The notes: generated from the letters alone by a model not told the origin. A stretch of DNA of 54,599 nucleotides from Lachnospiraceae bacterium UBA3282 (GCA_002361735.1 DETS01000114.1:4648-59246); one strand, 5' to 3'; counted from the first letter of the stretch, positions 34,737 to 44,100 are shown. A program made the numbers and translations.

Positions 34737-36500
34737 ATGAGCAGAGTGCAGGCAGTATTCAAACATATGAAAAAAAGAAATCAGATTTATCATATTCTTT
34801 ATGCGGCGATGGCGGTCGTGTTTTTTGCCATGATTATCTGGGCAGCCATCAGCAACAGGGGACAGTCGCCGACGACTCTGTTATCGGAAGGAAATGTTGC
34901 CTTTGAAGAAGGCTGGTATATGGCGGACGGCAGCGAGGCGGATATGGATCATCTGCACGAAATGCCTTCCGTGGAGCCGTATCAGGAGCAGAGCGTGACA
35001 AACGTGCTGCCTGCAGATTTGGGAGAGGGAAAGTCTCTCTGCTTTCGGACAAAAAATATCATTTATCGGGTCTATGTGGACGGCGTGCTGCGCTATGAGC
35101 CGAACATAAGAGAAAGCAGTGTCTATAACCGGTCCCTGGGTACAAGGTGGAGTTATGTCCCGCTCTATGCGGCGGATGCGGGCGCTTCCGTGGAGATTCG
35201 TTTTCAGACGGTATACAAAAGTGCGCGGGCGTGTATCGATCATCTTGCACTCGGTTCGGCAGCAGGGGAAATCACGGGTACGTTTACGGGAAAGACGGTC
35301 GCTTTTTCGACCTGTCTGCTTTTGCTGTTTGCGGGCCTGCTTTTGATGATTGCGGATATTCCCGCCAATCTGCAAAAGGATAAGAATCATGAGCTGCTTT
35401 ATCTGGGGCTGTTTGCCATCAGCATTGCCATCTGGTGTCTGGCGGAGACCAATCTCTTACAGTTTTACACGGACGACAGCAGACTGCTGCAAACGCTGTC
35501 CTGTTGTTCCCTGATGATGATTCCCATCCCGATGGTGTTATATCTGGATGCCGCCTTTGGCTTTCGGAAAAAATGGGTGAAGCAGGGCATCTGCACACTG
35601 TCCGTGACGGAATTTTTCCTTTGTATCGTGTTACATTTTGCAGGCATATTGGATTTTCATGAGACACTGACGCTGACGCATGTGCTGTTGGCGATTTCGG
35701 CTGTTCTTTTGCTGTACACCATTGTAAAAAATGCGTTTGCGGTGCGGGAAAGCAATGTAAGAAATATCTATAAGGCGATACGGACCGTAGGACTTGTGAG
35801 CATCTGCTTTGCCACGGGGATCGATATTGTCAGATATTACCGCGCCCATAACAGCGACAGCGCCATGTTTGTGCGCATCGGTCTGCTGCTTTTTATTCTT
35901 TGTTACGGCAGCGCCAGTCTGGAGAGAATGGTAAATGCAGTGAAACTCGGGATGCAGGCGGAATTTGTCAGTCAGCTTGCCTATCGGGATGGTCTGACGG
36001 GCGTGGGCAACCGTACGGCTTTTCAGGAATTGTTGGAAGAATTGGAAGGGAAAAAGAAGGAATATCCGGGCATTGCCGTTATGATGTTTGATGTCAATGA
36101 TCTAAAATACGTCAACGATAATTTAGGACATCAGCGCGGTGATGATTTGATTGTAGGCAGCGCGGATATCATCAGATCGGCGCTCGAAGCGGTGGAAGGC
36201 TCCTGCTTTCGGATCGGCGGGGATGAGTTTGCGGGAGTCCTTATCGGGGAGAAGGTTGAGGAGCGCTGCGAGAAGGTGATGGCGCTTTTCAGGGATGCGA
36301 TGGAAAGCTATAACGCTGTGCCGAAGCAGCAGATCCGTATCAGTATCGCCGGCGGTTATGCCATCTACGACCGGGAGCAGGAGGATGAGTTGCTGATGGA
36401 TGTTTATCAGCAGGCGGATGTGCGCATGTACGAAAACAAAAAGGAAATTAAGAGCAAGCAGGTAAAACCGGACGAGTTCTACAGAGGGAGACAGGCATGA
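34737..36500 (+). CDS. Membrane diguanylate cyclase (GGDEF)
   Basis: From ATG 34737 (GGAG nine bases upstream; a GTG lies at 34728) the protein has 587 residues. One span near residue 25 is followed by an external beta domain of about 150 residues. Then come seven or so spans between residues about 190 and 400 (7TMR-DISM-like order) and a C-terminal GGDEF domain. That domain has DGLTGVGNR, DVNDLKYVNDNLGHQRGD and RIGGDEFAG, so it should make cyclic di-GMP from GTP. Its stop overlaps the beta-mannosidase start by four bases. That coupling is unusual for these two functions. Confidence 0.9.
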   Translation: MSRVQAVFKHMKKRNQIYHILYAAMAVVFFAMIIWAAISNRGQSPTTLLSEGNVAFEEGWYMADGSEADMDHLHEMPSVEPYQEQSVTNVLPADLGEGKSLCFRTKNIIYRVYVDGVLRYEPNIRESSVYNRSLGTRWSYVPLYAADAGASVEIRFQTVYKSARACIDHLALGSAAGEITGTFTGKTVAFSTCLLLLFAGLLLMIADIPANLQKDKNHELLYLGLFAISIAIWCLAETNLLQFYTDDSRLLQTLSCCSLMMIPIPMVLYLDAAFGFRKKWVKQGICTLSVTEFFLCIVLHFAGILDFHETLTLTHVLLAISAVLLLYTIVKNAFAVRESNVRNIYKAIRTVGLVSICFATGIDIVRYYRAHNSDSAMFVRIGLLLFILCYGSASLERMVNAVKLGMQAEFVSQLAYRDGLTGVGNRTAFQELLEELEGKKKEYPGIAVMMFDVNDLKYVNDNLGHQRGDDLIVGSADIIRSALEAVEGSCFRIGGDEFAGVLIGEKVEERCEKVMALFRDAMESYNAVPKQQIRISIAGGYAIYDREQEDELLMDVYQQADVRMYENKKEIKSKQVKPDEFYRGRQA

Positions 36501-38506
36501 AAAAAATGACCTTAAACGGGGACAACTGGCAGATGGAGATTCTGGGAGAAGCGGATGTCTATGGTGTGAACGGCAGAAAATTGTCTGCGAAGATTCCCGG
36601 TTCTGTCTATGGAAATCTTCGGGAACAGGGATTGATGCCCGATCCCTATTACGGCATGAACGAGCTGGAAGCCCTGCGGCTGATGGAGAATGACTTCCGC
36701 TTTTGGACGGTCTTTCCCCTTACGGAAGATCAGCTGTCTGCGGATTTTCTGTTCCTGCGTTTTGAAGGGATTGACACTTTGGCAAAAGTCTACCTTAATG
36801 GGAGAGTTTTGGGTGAAACCGATAATATGCACCGTGTCTGGGAATTTTCCATCGAGGATACGGCGAGAGTGGGTGAGAACGAACTCGTGGTGGAGATCGC
36901 TTCACCCACCCGTTTTATTGCGGAAGAAAACGAAAAAGTCTTTACGGGAGGCTCCACGGATGCCATGCGCGGCTTTCCCCATCTGCGTAAAGCGCACTGC
37001 ATGTTTGGCTGGGATTGGGGGCCGAGGCTGCCTGATGCGGGAATCTTTCGTGAGGTGTCGGTTTTATCCGGACAGAAGGCGAGAATTGAGGAAGTTTACA
37101 TAACTCAAAACTGGAACGCCGCGGATTCGGTTGACATAACTTTTGACATCGCTTGCGGTTTATTTGGGGATAAGGACGATTACGGTGACGACAATGAGCT
37201 GCGTATTGCGCTTTATGACCCGGACGATGATTTTGAACGCAATATCAGTGCGGAGATTCGCGACAATGTGCGCAGGATCCGCCACCATGCCTGTCTGGGG
37301 TTGTGGTGCGGCAACAACGAGATGGAGACACAGACGCTGGACGGCGCATGGCAGCCTTCCGTCAAGCAGAAATGTGACTATATCAAGATTTTTGAATATA
37401 TCATTCCCAAGATTTTGGAGGAGGAAGATCCGACGACCTTCTACTGGCCGTCCTCGCCTTCTTCGGGAGGAAATTACGACGATCCCTGGAATGAAAATCG
37501 GGGCGATACCCATTATTGGGCAGTGTGGCACGGGAACAAGCCCTTTACGGACTATCGGAACTACTATTTTCGCTATATGTCCGAGTTCGGGTTCCAGTCC
37601 TTCCCCTGCTTAAAGACGGTGGAGAGCTTTACCGCTCCGGAAGATCGCAATATTTTTTCGCGTGTGATGGAGATGCACCAACGGAACGTGGCGGCAAACG
37701 GCAAGATCATGACGTATCTTTCCGCGACCTATCTTTATCCCACGGATTTTGAACTGCTTTTGTATGCGTCCCAACTTTTGCAGGCGGATGCGATCAGGTA
37801 CGGCATCGAGCATTTCCGCAGACACAGAGGCAGATGTATGGGCGCGGTGGTATGGCAGCTCAACGATATCTGGCCGGTGGCATCCTGGGCGAGCATCGAT
37901 TATTTCGGTCGGTGGAAGGCCTTGCACTATGCGGAGAAGCGGGCTTTCGCGCCGGTGATGATCTCCTGTGAGGAAGTGGGCGAACTTTCCGAGAGACCTT
38001 TCTGTGTGGCGCAGCCTGCGCCGATTGAAAAGTCTGCCAGACTCCATGTGGCGAATGAAACGATGGAGGAGGTAAGCGGCACGGTGAAGTGGAGCCTGAG
38101 AAAGGCGGACGGTGAGACGATTTTGGAAGGTGCGCGGGAAGTCAGCGTGGATCCGCTGTCCGGGCTGTGGCTGGATAAGATGGATTTCTCTGACTATGAC
38201 GAGTTAGAGGTTTACATAAGTTACTCCTTTGAGCAGGATGGCGAAATCGTATCGGAGGGCAGCAGCCTGTTTACCGCACCGAAGCATTTTCGGTTTCAAG
38301 ACCCGAAATTGTCATGGCGCAGAGAGGGCAGCAGTCTGTTGATCACCGCAAAGGCATATGCAAAGAGCGTGGAGATTGCGGGTGTAGACGGGGATGTGAA
38401 GCTTAGCGACAACTTTTTTGATATGAATCCGGGGGAGAAGCGGGTGGAAATTCTGGAGGGAGACGCAGCAGATTTTACCCTAAAGTCGGTGTACCAGATA
38501 CGATAG
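36497..38506 (+). CDS. Beta-mannosidase-like GH2 protein with an internal deletion
   Basis: The 669-residue protein has a normal sugar-binding N-domain (WTVFPL, FEGIDTLAKVYLNG, GWDWGPRLPDAGIFR) and normal later parts with both GH2 catalytic glutamates. The acid/base Glu275 lies in LWCGNNEME and the nucleophile Glu363 in SEFGFQS. Family members I recall have about 810-860 residues. The missing 150-190 residues are the second beta domain and the first strands of the catalytic barrel: the text jumps near residue 240 from LRIALYDPDDD to FERNISAEIRDN. The join is in frame (near 37213-37235). Since part of the barrel is absent, activity is doubtful. Three motif copies lie in the gene. Confidence 0.75.
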   Translation: MKKMTLNGDNWQMEILGEADVYGVNGRKLSAKIPGSVYGNLREQGLMPDPYYGMNELEALRLMENDFRFWTVFPLTEDQLSADFLFLRFEGIDTLAKVYLNGRVLGETDNMHRVWEFSIEDTARVGENELVVEIASPTRFIAEENEKVFTGGSTDAMRGFPHLRKAHCMFGWDWGPRLPDAGIFREVSVLSGQKARIEEVYITQNWNAADSVDITFDIACGLFGDKDDYGDDNELRIALYDPDDDFERNISAEIRDNVRRIRHHACLGLWCGNNEMETQTLDGAWQPSVKQKCDYIKIFEYIIPKILEEEDPTTFYWPSSPSSGGNYDDPWNENRGDTHYWAVWHGNKPFTDYRNYYFRYMSEFGFQSFPCLKTVESFTAPEDRNIFSRVMEMHQRNVAANGKIMTYLSATYLYPTDFELLLYASQLLQADAIRYGIEHFRRHRGRCMGAVVWQLNDIWPVASWASIDYFGRWKALHYAEKRAFAPVMISCEEVGELSERPFCVAQPAPIEKSARLHVANETMEEVSGTVKWSLRKADGETILEGAREVSVDPLSGLWLDKMDFSDYDELEVYISYSFEQDGEIVSEGSSLFTAPKHFRFQDPKLSWRREGSSLLITAKAYAKSVEIAGVDGDVKLSDNFFDMNPGEKRVEILEGDAADFTLKSVYQIR

Positions 38507-38581
38507 TGTGAGAAGAATGCCTGAAAAGCGGCATTCTCCGCACCGATTTGAGTCACAGTAAAGTTGTGACATGGAGGAATA

Positions 38582-39526
38582 ATGGAGCAATCGCAGCGAT
38601 GGGAAAATCTGCACACAAGCCCCTGTAATCTTTGTCCGAGAGAATGCGGGGCGGACAGGGATGCGGGCGGGACGGGGTATTGTCGGTCGGACAGCCGCAT
38701 CTATGTGGCGCGGGCAGCGCTGCACTACTGGGAGGAACCCTGCATTTCAGGAAAAGGCGGTTCGGGTACGGTGTTCTTTTCAGGCTGCAATCTGCGCTGC
38801 GTCTACTGTCAGAATCAGGAGATCGCGGCGGGCGGAGTGGGAAAGTCCGTCACGGTGGAGCGCCTTGCGGAAATTTTTCTGGAATTGCAGGAAAAAGGAG
38901 CGGAAAATATCAATCTGGTCACGCCGGATCACTATGTAACGGCTGTGGCGAAGGCGGTACTGCAGGCAAAGGAACGTGGACTTTGCCTGCCTGTTGTTTA
39001 TAATGGAAGCGGTTATGAGAAACCGGAGGCGATCAGGAGCTTGGCGGGAATCGTGGATGTGTTCCTGACGGACTTTAAGTATATGGATGCGGCATTGGCG
39101 GAAAAATTTTCTTATGCGCCGGACTATCCGCAGCGGGCAAAGGAGGCACTGACGGAAATGGTTGACATAACTCAATACACACTGCCCACAGCCCCCTGCT
39201 TCGACGAAAACGGCATGCTGCGCCGCGGCGTCATCGTCAGGCACCTGCTCCTGCCGGGACACAAGAAAAACGCGAAAGATGTGATCCGCTATGTGTATGA
39301 GACCTACGGCGACAGCGTGATCCTCAGCATTATGAATCAGTATACGCCCGTTTCCGACATTGCAGAGCGGACGGAATGCAAAGAGCTGTACCGAAAAGTC
39401 ACGAGAAGGGAATACGAGGCGGTGATCGATTACGCCATTGGACTCGGCGTGAAAAATGCCTTCATGCAGGAGGGCGATACGGCGAAGGAAAGTTTTGTGC
39501 CTGCTTTTGACGGCGAGGGCGTGTGA
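38582..39526 (+). CDS. Radical SAM protein, PflX-like (COG1313)
   Basis: The 314-residue protein has the radical SAM cluster motif CNLRCVYC (near residue 74) and an N-terminal Cys group (CNLCPRECG, then GYCR) typical of the PflX branch. That branch is related to pyruvate formate-lyase activating enzyme but not shown to activate it. The VFLTDFKYMD and HLLLPGH segments are family features. ATGGAGGAATA precedes the ATG. It starts 75 bases after the beta-mannosidase and could be co-transcribed with it. Its substrate is unknown. Confidence 0.85.
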   Translation: MEQSQRWENLHTSPCNLCPRECGADRDAGGTGYCRSDSRIYVARAALHYWEEPCISGKGGSGTVFFSGCNLRCVYCQNQEIAAGGVGKSVTVERLAEIFLELQEKGAENINLVTPDHYVTAVAKAVLQAKERGLCLPVVYNGSGYEKPEAIRSLAGIVDVFLTDFKYMDAALAEKFSYAPDYPQRAKEALTEMVDITQYTLPTAPCFDENGMLRRGVIVRHLLLPGHKKNAKDVIRYVYETYGDSVILSIMNQYTPVSDIAERTECKELYRKVTRREYEAVIDYAIGLGVKNAFMQEGDTAKESFVPAFDGEGV

Positions 39527-39565
39527 ATGCCGAAATACGAAAAGAAAGACTGCTTATTCGTGTAA

Positions 39566-39655
39566 TTTGATGTAAATATCATAAAAATATTCATGTATTT
39601 TGATGTAGATATTCAAATAAAATATGTTGATTTTGACATGAATAAATATTATACT
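39566..39655 (+). promoter_or_regulatory. Promoter and direct repeats of the DUF4143 ATPase gene
   Basis: TTGATT (39627-39632) and TATACT (39650-39655), 17 bp apart, form a clear promoter. Upstream are near-identical direct repeats, TTTGATGTAAATAT at 39566-39579 and TTTGATGTAGATAT at 39599-39612, one base different and 33 bases apart (three turns). They suggest a regulator binding site in this very AT-rich stretch. Confidence 0.6.
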
Positions 39656-39707
39656 ATAGGTACACCTTTTTATAGAAACAGGAATATGGGAAAGGCGAGG
39701 GGTACTT

Positions 39708-41003
39708 ATGGATAGAAAGATTGTCAAATACCTGGAAGAATGGAAGGACAATGAACACCGCAAGCCGCTGATTCTGCAGGGGGCAAGGCAGGTCGGAAAG
39801 ACTTACGCGATTCTGGAGTTTGGGCGCACCCATTATGATAATGTCGCCTACTTCAACTTTGAGACAAATCCGAAGCTGACGGAGACCTTTGCCGAGAATA
39901 TCAGCCCAGATTACCTGCTTCCGATTCTTTCACGTATAGCGGGGCAGACGATCGTGCGGGAGCGGACGCTGCTTGTGTTGGATGAAGTTCAGCTCTGTGA
40001 GCGCGCGCTTACGTCGCTTAAATATTTCTGTGAGGAGGCGCCGGAATACCATGTGATCGTGGCGGGAAGCCTCCTCGGTGTGGCGATGAACCGGCTGCAG
40101 TTTTCTTTCCCCGTGGGGAAGGTGGATATCAAGACTTTGTATCCTATGGATATGGAGGAATTTCTGCTTGCCGTGGGGGAAGATGAGCTTGTAAAGCGAA
40201 TCAGGGAATGTTTCGCGGCGGATACACCCATGCCCGCGGCTTTGCATGACGCGGCGATGACGCTTTACCGACAATATCTCGTGGTGGGCGGGATGCCGGA
40301 GTGTGTGAAGCTGTTTGCCGAGACGGGAGATTACACGTTGGTCAGACATACGCAGGACACGATTCTGACAAGCTATCTGAATGATATGAGTAAGTATAAT
40401 CGGGTAAACGAAATCAAAAAGACGCGGCTTGCCTACGACAATATTACCGTCCAACTTTCCAAGAAAAATACTCGCTTTCAGTATAAGCTGATCAAGAAAG
40501 GCGGCAGGGCAGCGGAGTTTGAAAATGCACTCGAGTGGCTGACGCTGTCGGGTATCGTATCCCGGGTCTACCGGGTGGAACAGGTGAAGAAACCACTTGA
40601 AAATTACCGGGATATCGATGCGTTTAAAATCTATGTTTCTGATTCCGGGCTTCTCTGCGCGAAGAAGGAGTTGGTTCCGGACGATATTCTCTATATGACG
40701 GAGGAGTTGAATGATTTCAAGGGCGGTATGGTGGAAAATTACGTCCATGTACAGCTTGCAATCAACGGTTATACCGCCTACTACTGGGAGTCGCCGCGGG
40801 GGGCGGAGGTTGACTTTGTGATTCAGCGGGAGGGAAAACTGATTCCCATTGAGGTCAAATCCGCGGACAATGTCAGGGCAAAGAGCCTGAAGGTGTATAT
40901 GGACACGTATCATCCGGTCTATGCCATCAAGCTCTCCGCAAAGAATTTCGGGTTTGAGGACGGTAAAAAGACGGTGCCGCTGTACGCGGCTTTTTGTATC
41001 TGA
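39708..41003 (+). CDS. ATP-binding protein with AAA and DUF4143 domains
   Basis: The 431-residue protein has a Walker A GARQVGKTY near residue 26, a Walker B LLVLDEVQ and VIVAGSLLGV, and the DUF4143 C-terminal region (YLVVGGMPECV, then VDFVIQREGKLIPIEVKS, which looks like a PD-(D/E)XK-type nuclease fold). Hundreds of such proteins occur in bacteria without known role; defence or toxin-related action has been suggested. It stands alone with its own promoter. The region upstream is AT-rich, a hint of transfer. Confidence 0.85.
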   Translation: MDRKIVKYLEEWKDNEHRKPLILQGARQVGKTYAILEFGRTHYDNVAYFNFETNPKLTETFAENISPDYLLPILSRIAGQTIVRERTLLVLDEVQLCERALTSLKYFCEEAPEYHVIVAGSLLGVAMNRLQFSFPVGKVDIKTLYPMDMEEFLLAVGEDELVKRIRECFAADTPMPAALHDAAMTLYRQYLVVGGMPECVKLFAETGDYTLVRHTQDTILTSYLNDMSKYNRVNEIKKTRLAYDNITVQLSKKNTRFQYKLIKKGGRAAEFENALEWLTLSGIVSRVYRVEQVKKPLENYRDIDAFKIYVSDSGLLCAKKELVPDDILYMTEELNDFKGGMVENYVHVQLAINGYTAYYWESPRGAEVDFVIQREGKLIPIEVKSADNVRAKSLKVYMDTYHPVYAIKLSAKNFGFEDGKKTVPLYAAFCI

Positions 41004-41068
41004 GAGTTTGAGAAGGAGCGGACGGGCGGCAAAGAGAAAGGCTGTTTTTGAGTAAGGTACTGTCCTGA

Positions 41069-41611
41069 CTAACATTTTTCACTAAACAGCGCGCCTCCCA
41101 ATATCAGAATAGCCCCCATGAACTGTAGCGGCAGCATTTTTTCTTTTAGAAACAGGACCGAGAATAATACCGCCGAAAGCGGTTCCAAATAGCCGCAGAC
41201 GGCAACGGTCAGAAAGCTGACGAAAAGCTGTAAGGTGGCATTTTCAAGCCCGGTTATGTTTTGGGCTTTTTTGTTGAATATTACCATAAAAGCGTACATC
41301 ACTGCTGAGAGCAGACCGCAGAGGATGCCGAAACGATCGCTGACGCCGATTCTTACATACGCCTCATAAAGAAGCATCCAGCTTGCGCCCATAGCGATGC
41401 CGGAAACGGTAAGGAATAGGGAATCTCTTTTATACTTGAAAAATGACAGTTTTTTGCCGCCTAGTGGGAAAAGAACAATCAATAACAGGCTTCCGATCAG
41501 CGTGCGCAGCAGTACGATCTCATAGCTGCTTAAGGCAATGAAACTTGCCACGATACCATTGGAGCCAAAAAGAAGAAGGGCGGATAGATATTTATAGTAC
41601 GAACGTTTCAT
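41069..41611 (-). pseudogene. EamA-family transporter shortened by two internal deletions
   Basis: From ATG 41611 (CTCC on the plus strand is a GGAG seven bases upstream) the protein is 180 residues, against about 290 for EamA/DMT transporters. The start (LSALLLFGSNGIVASFIALS) and the end (VAVCGYLEPLSAVLFSVLFL, then GAILILGGALFSEKC) are typical. The middle jumps from YVRIGVS directly to DRFGILCG. A second jump occurs at FLTVAVCGYLEP, where the usual protein has two more spans before TVAVCGYLEP. Both joins keep the frame. The ten-span fold cannot be complete. The LysR gene diverges from it, as is common for such pairs. No indel within the remaining frame is seen. Confidence 0.7.
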
Positions 41612-41769
41612 GTTTACCTCCATGTCGGAGCTGTTTTTGCGATTTATCTTCTCCTCCTCTGAGGGTCTTGCTTTTATTTCCCATTTATTGTAGTTTATAA
41701 ATAAACATTTGAAAAGCAAATATATAGCATGATTTGCATGACAAATTCAGATGCAAGGGAGTGGAAGGA

Positions 41770-42678
41770 ATGGATGTGAATATACAAAAGTATCTGGCAT
41801 TCATAAAAACAGTGGAGTGCGGCAGTTTTACGGGTGCGGCGGAAATACTCTCTTATTCTCAGTCGGGCATCAGCCGGATGATCAATGACCTGGAAAAAGA
41901 GTGGAATGTTTCATTGCTGGAGCGCGGCAGGGGCGGCGTCAGGCTTACCTCCGACGGCTTAAAACTGCTTCCGTATGCCCGGAATGTCTGTGAGGAATAC
42001 CTGAAACTGCAAATGCAGGTATCGGAGCTGAACGGGCTTCACTCCGGGCTGATACGCATTGGAACCTTTTCCAGCGTCGCGACGCATTGGCTGCCCAATA
42101 TCATTAAAAAATTTCAGGCGGATTACCCCAATATCGACTACGAATTACTGCTGGGCGATTATACAGAAATAGAAAGCTGGATACGGGAAGGACGGGTTGA
42201 CTGTGGTTTTCTGCGTCTGCCTGTCGGTTCTGAGTTGGAGACCCTTTTTTTAGAGCGGGACAAGCTGCTGGTGATATTACCGGAAGATCATCCTCTTTCC
42301 GGATGCGAACGGTTTCCGGTCAATGCCCTGTGTGAGTATCCTTTTATGCTGCTTGAGAAGGGCGCAAAGGCGGAAGTGTCGGAAATATTTGAAAGATGCG
42401 GTCTTACGCCAAAGATTCATTTTACGACATGGGATGACTATGCCATTATGTCAATGGTGGAGAGCGGGTTGGGGATCAGCATTCTTCCACAGCTTATTTT
42501 GCGGCGCATTCCGTATCATATTGTGGCGAAGGAGTTGGATGTGCCCGCATTCCGTGATATTGGCATGGCAGTGCGCAGTAAGAAGAATACCTCTTTGGCT
42601 GTCAAGAAATTTATTGAATATCTTTCCTACAGACAGGGCGATTTTCAGGATTTATCCGGTACAGGCGAAAGTCCCTAA
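41770..42678 (+). CDS. LysR-family transcriptional regulator
   Basis: The 302-residue regulator has the winged helix-turn-helix (SFTGAAEILSYSQSGISRMIND) at the N-terminus and a two-lobed effector domain (LIRIGTFSSVATHWLPNII onward). GTGGAAGGA precedes the ATG at 41770; the upstream in-frame ATG at 41734 has no such signal. It is divergent from the EamA gene and most likely controlled it. The effector is unknown. Confidence 0.9.
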   Translation: MDVNIQKYLAFIKTVECGSFTGAAEILSYSQSGISRMINDLEKEWNVSLLERGRGGVRLTSDGLKLLPYARNVCEEYLKLQMQVSELNGLHSGLIRIGTFSSVATHWLPNIIKKFQADYPNIDYELLLGDYTEIESWIREGRVDCGFLRLPVGSELETLFLERDKLLVILPEDHPLSGCERFPVNALCEYPFMLLEKGAKAEVSEIFERCGLTPKIHFTTWDDYAIMSMVESGLGISILPQLILRRIPYHIVAKELDVPAFRDIGMAVRSKKNTSLAVKKFIEYLSYRQGDFQDLSGTGESP

Positions 42679-42709
42679 AAATACGGTTTCCGCACTTTCA
42701 GGGGCTTTC
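42667..42709 (+). terminator. Hairpin at the end of the LysR gene
   Basis: GAAAGTCCCT (42667-42676) pairs with AGGGGCTTTC (42700-42709), ten pairs with one G-T. The hairpin overlaps the stop codon and is followed by only two T, so it is a weak terminator candidate. Confidence 0.4.
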
Positions 42710-42991
42710 TTAGGGGAGGATAAGTATTTCCTTATCTTTTGCTTATTCTCATTGTTGCCTGTTTTCCGAAAAATATACATACCATCTCAAATGAACAAAA
42801 AATATTTTTCGCAGCGGCCATCTTAAGGAAATATAAATTTACTTTTTCGGAAAAATGTTATATACTTAATAAAAATCGCCGCCGGGCAGCATTTTTTATG
42901 GAAAGCGAAGCAGGCGGCACAGGAATGGGCAGCGTTAGAATGACATAGGAAAACGCCTGCCGAGATTACAGGATAAAGGTGGTACGGTACG
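42679..42991. other. Intergenic stretch between LysR and SEC-C genes
   Basis: About 310 bases with no gene I can support. It is AT-rich from 42720 to 42890. No clear promoter pair is visible; a ribosome binding site (AAAGGTGGT) lies just before 42992. Confidence 0.4.
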
Positions 42992-43498
42992 ATGGCATTA
43001 TTACAGAAGTGGCGCGATATGGCGTATTCGGAAACGGCTGACAAGGGAACACTGCAAAAGCTCTGGTCTGCTTATTTCCAGAAGGAAAAGGAAATCTATG
43101 CACAGCTTTTGAAGACTCCCGATAAAGCGGTAAAAGGCACGGTCAAAGAGCTGGCTGAGAAATACGAAGTGGACATCATGACCATGACGGGCTTTCTGGA
43201 CGGCATCAACGACAGCTTAAAGAAGGCAAACCCCATCGAGGAGATGGAGGAGGATACGAAGGTCAGCCTTGACTTCGATAAAGAGCTGCTTTATAAAAAT
43301 ATGGTGGCAGCGGGTGCAGACTGGCTCTACGAGTTGGAGGAGTGGAACGATATCTTTGACGAGGATAAGAGAAAGGCCCTCTACAGGGAGCAGAAGGAGT
43401 CCACGACCGTGCACAAGGATCCCAAGGTTTATCCCAACGATCCCTGTCCCTGTGGAAGCGGCAAGAAGTATAAGAAGTGCTGCGGGAAAAATGCGTAG
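42992..43498 (+). CDS. SEC-C motif protein (168 aa)
   Basis: The 168-residue protein is mostly helical and ends in a SEC-C zinc-binding motif (DPCPCGSGKKYKKCCGK), as in SecA tails and many small regulators. The front has DUF-like acidic helices (KAVKGTVKELAEKYEVDIMT, then MTGFLDGINDSLKKANPIEE). It may bind nucleic acid or partner proteins; no role is known. AAAGGTGGT precedes the ATG. Confidence 0.75.
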   Translation: MALLQKWRDMAYSETADKGTLQKLWSAYFQKEKEIYAQLLKTPDKAVKGTVKELAEKYEVDIMTMTGFLDGINDSLKKANPIEEMEEDTKVSLDFDKELLYKNMVAAGADWLYELEEWNDIFDEDKRKALYREQKESTTVHKDPKVYPNDPCPCGSGKKYKKCCGKNA

Positions 43499-43588
43499 AC
43501 TGTCGAAGGAAAAGTTATGTAAACTACATGCCGGATATGTATTGATGTGGGATGAAAAAAGAACCCAATCCGGAAGGAGGTAATGAAA

Positions 43589-43738
43589 ATGGAGGTAGGA
43601 TTCATGACAGACAGACAGTATGATGGAATATTACAGATGATTGAAATGATAATTGACGGATGCAAAGACCTCAATGAAGCAAAAAGAAAGATTGCTGAAT
43701 TGCGAAAAGATAAGAATGAAAAGGGAAAAACGGAATAG
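43589..43738 (+). CDS. Small hypothetical protein (49 aa)
   Basis: The 49-residue product begins MEVGFMTDRQYDGILQMIEM and is all helix with a Lys/Glu-rich end. The ATG at 43589 has a strong GGAGG eight bases upstream. A motif copy lies 65 bases upstream. I recall short MTDRQYDG-type proteins in related genomes; they have no function assigned. Confidence 0.6.
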   Translation: MEVGFMTDRQYDGILQMIEMIIDGCKDLNEAKRKIAELRKDKNEKGKTE

Positions 43739-43750
43739 AAAAATTAGCAC

Positions 43751-43779
43751 TTTACTTTTATCATAGTCTGGCATAAAAT
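43751..43779 (+). promoter_or_regulatory. Promoter of the thrS T-box operon
   Basis: TTTACT (43751-43756) and TAAAAT (43774-43779) are 17 bases apart. The first transcribed base would be about 43787. Confidence 0.65.
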
Positions 43780-43794
43780 AAGAGTATCATTTAA

Positions 43795-44080
43795 TATGAA
43801 GATAAGAACAACACGTTGACGAGAAGAGTAGGATGCGGAAGGCAACAGAGAGAAGCGCCCCGGGCTGAAAGCGCTTTTGCGGGAAACATCTGAAAACCAA
43901 CTCCGAGTGGTCTTAATACGACCCGTTGACTTACGTTACAGTCGAATGAGTGGTTTCGGTAAGCCGTTCTCAGCTTATGTAAGGTTATGCAATGGAAAGA
44001 GAACGCACGGAGCAAGCGAGGTGGAACCGCGTAAACATACGTCCTCTGCACAGTCTGACTGACCGTGCAGGGGACAAAGC
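43795..44080 (+). ncRNA. T-box leader of thrS (threonine)
   Basis: The leader shows the T-box AGGTGGAACCGCG at 44019-44031, the stretch that binds the uncharged tRNA end. A terminator stem follows, GTCCTCTGCACAGTC (44041-44055) with GACCGTGCAGGGGAC (44061-44075). A likely specifier is ACC (Thr) at 43896-43898, in the context GAAAACCAAC. Stem I begins near 43815 with GAGAAGAGTAGG. Low charged tRNA-Thr would favour the antiterminator and allow reading into the small ORF and thrS. Confidence 0.85.
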
Positions 44081-44100
44081 ATTTTAAAGGAGGAATGACA

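Noticed and set aside
39930..41075. Long minus-strand open frame under the DUF4143 ATPase
   Set aside because: The composition (many His, Arg, Ile) and position opposite a clear ATPase show it to be a shadow frame.
43975..43986. CTTATGTAAGG near-match of the recurrent motif in the T-box leader
   Set aside because: The AAC end is missing, so it was not counted.
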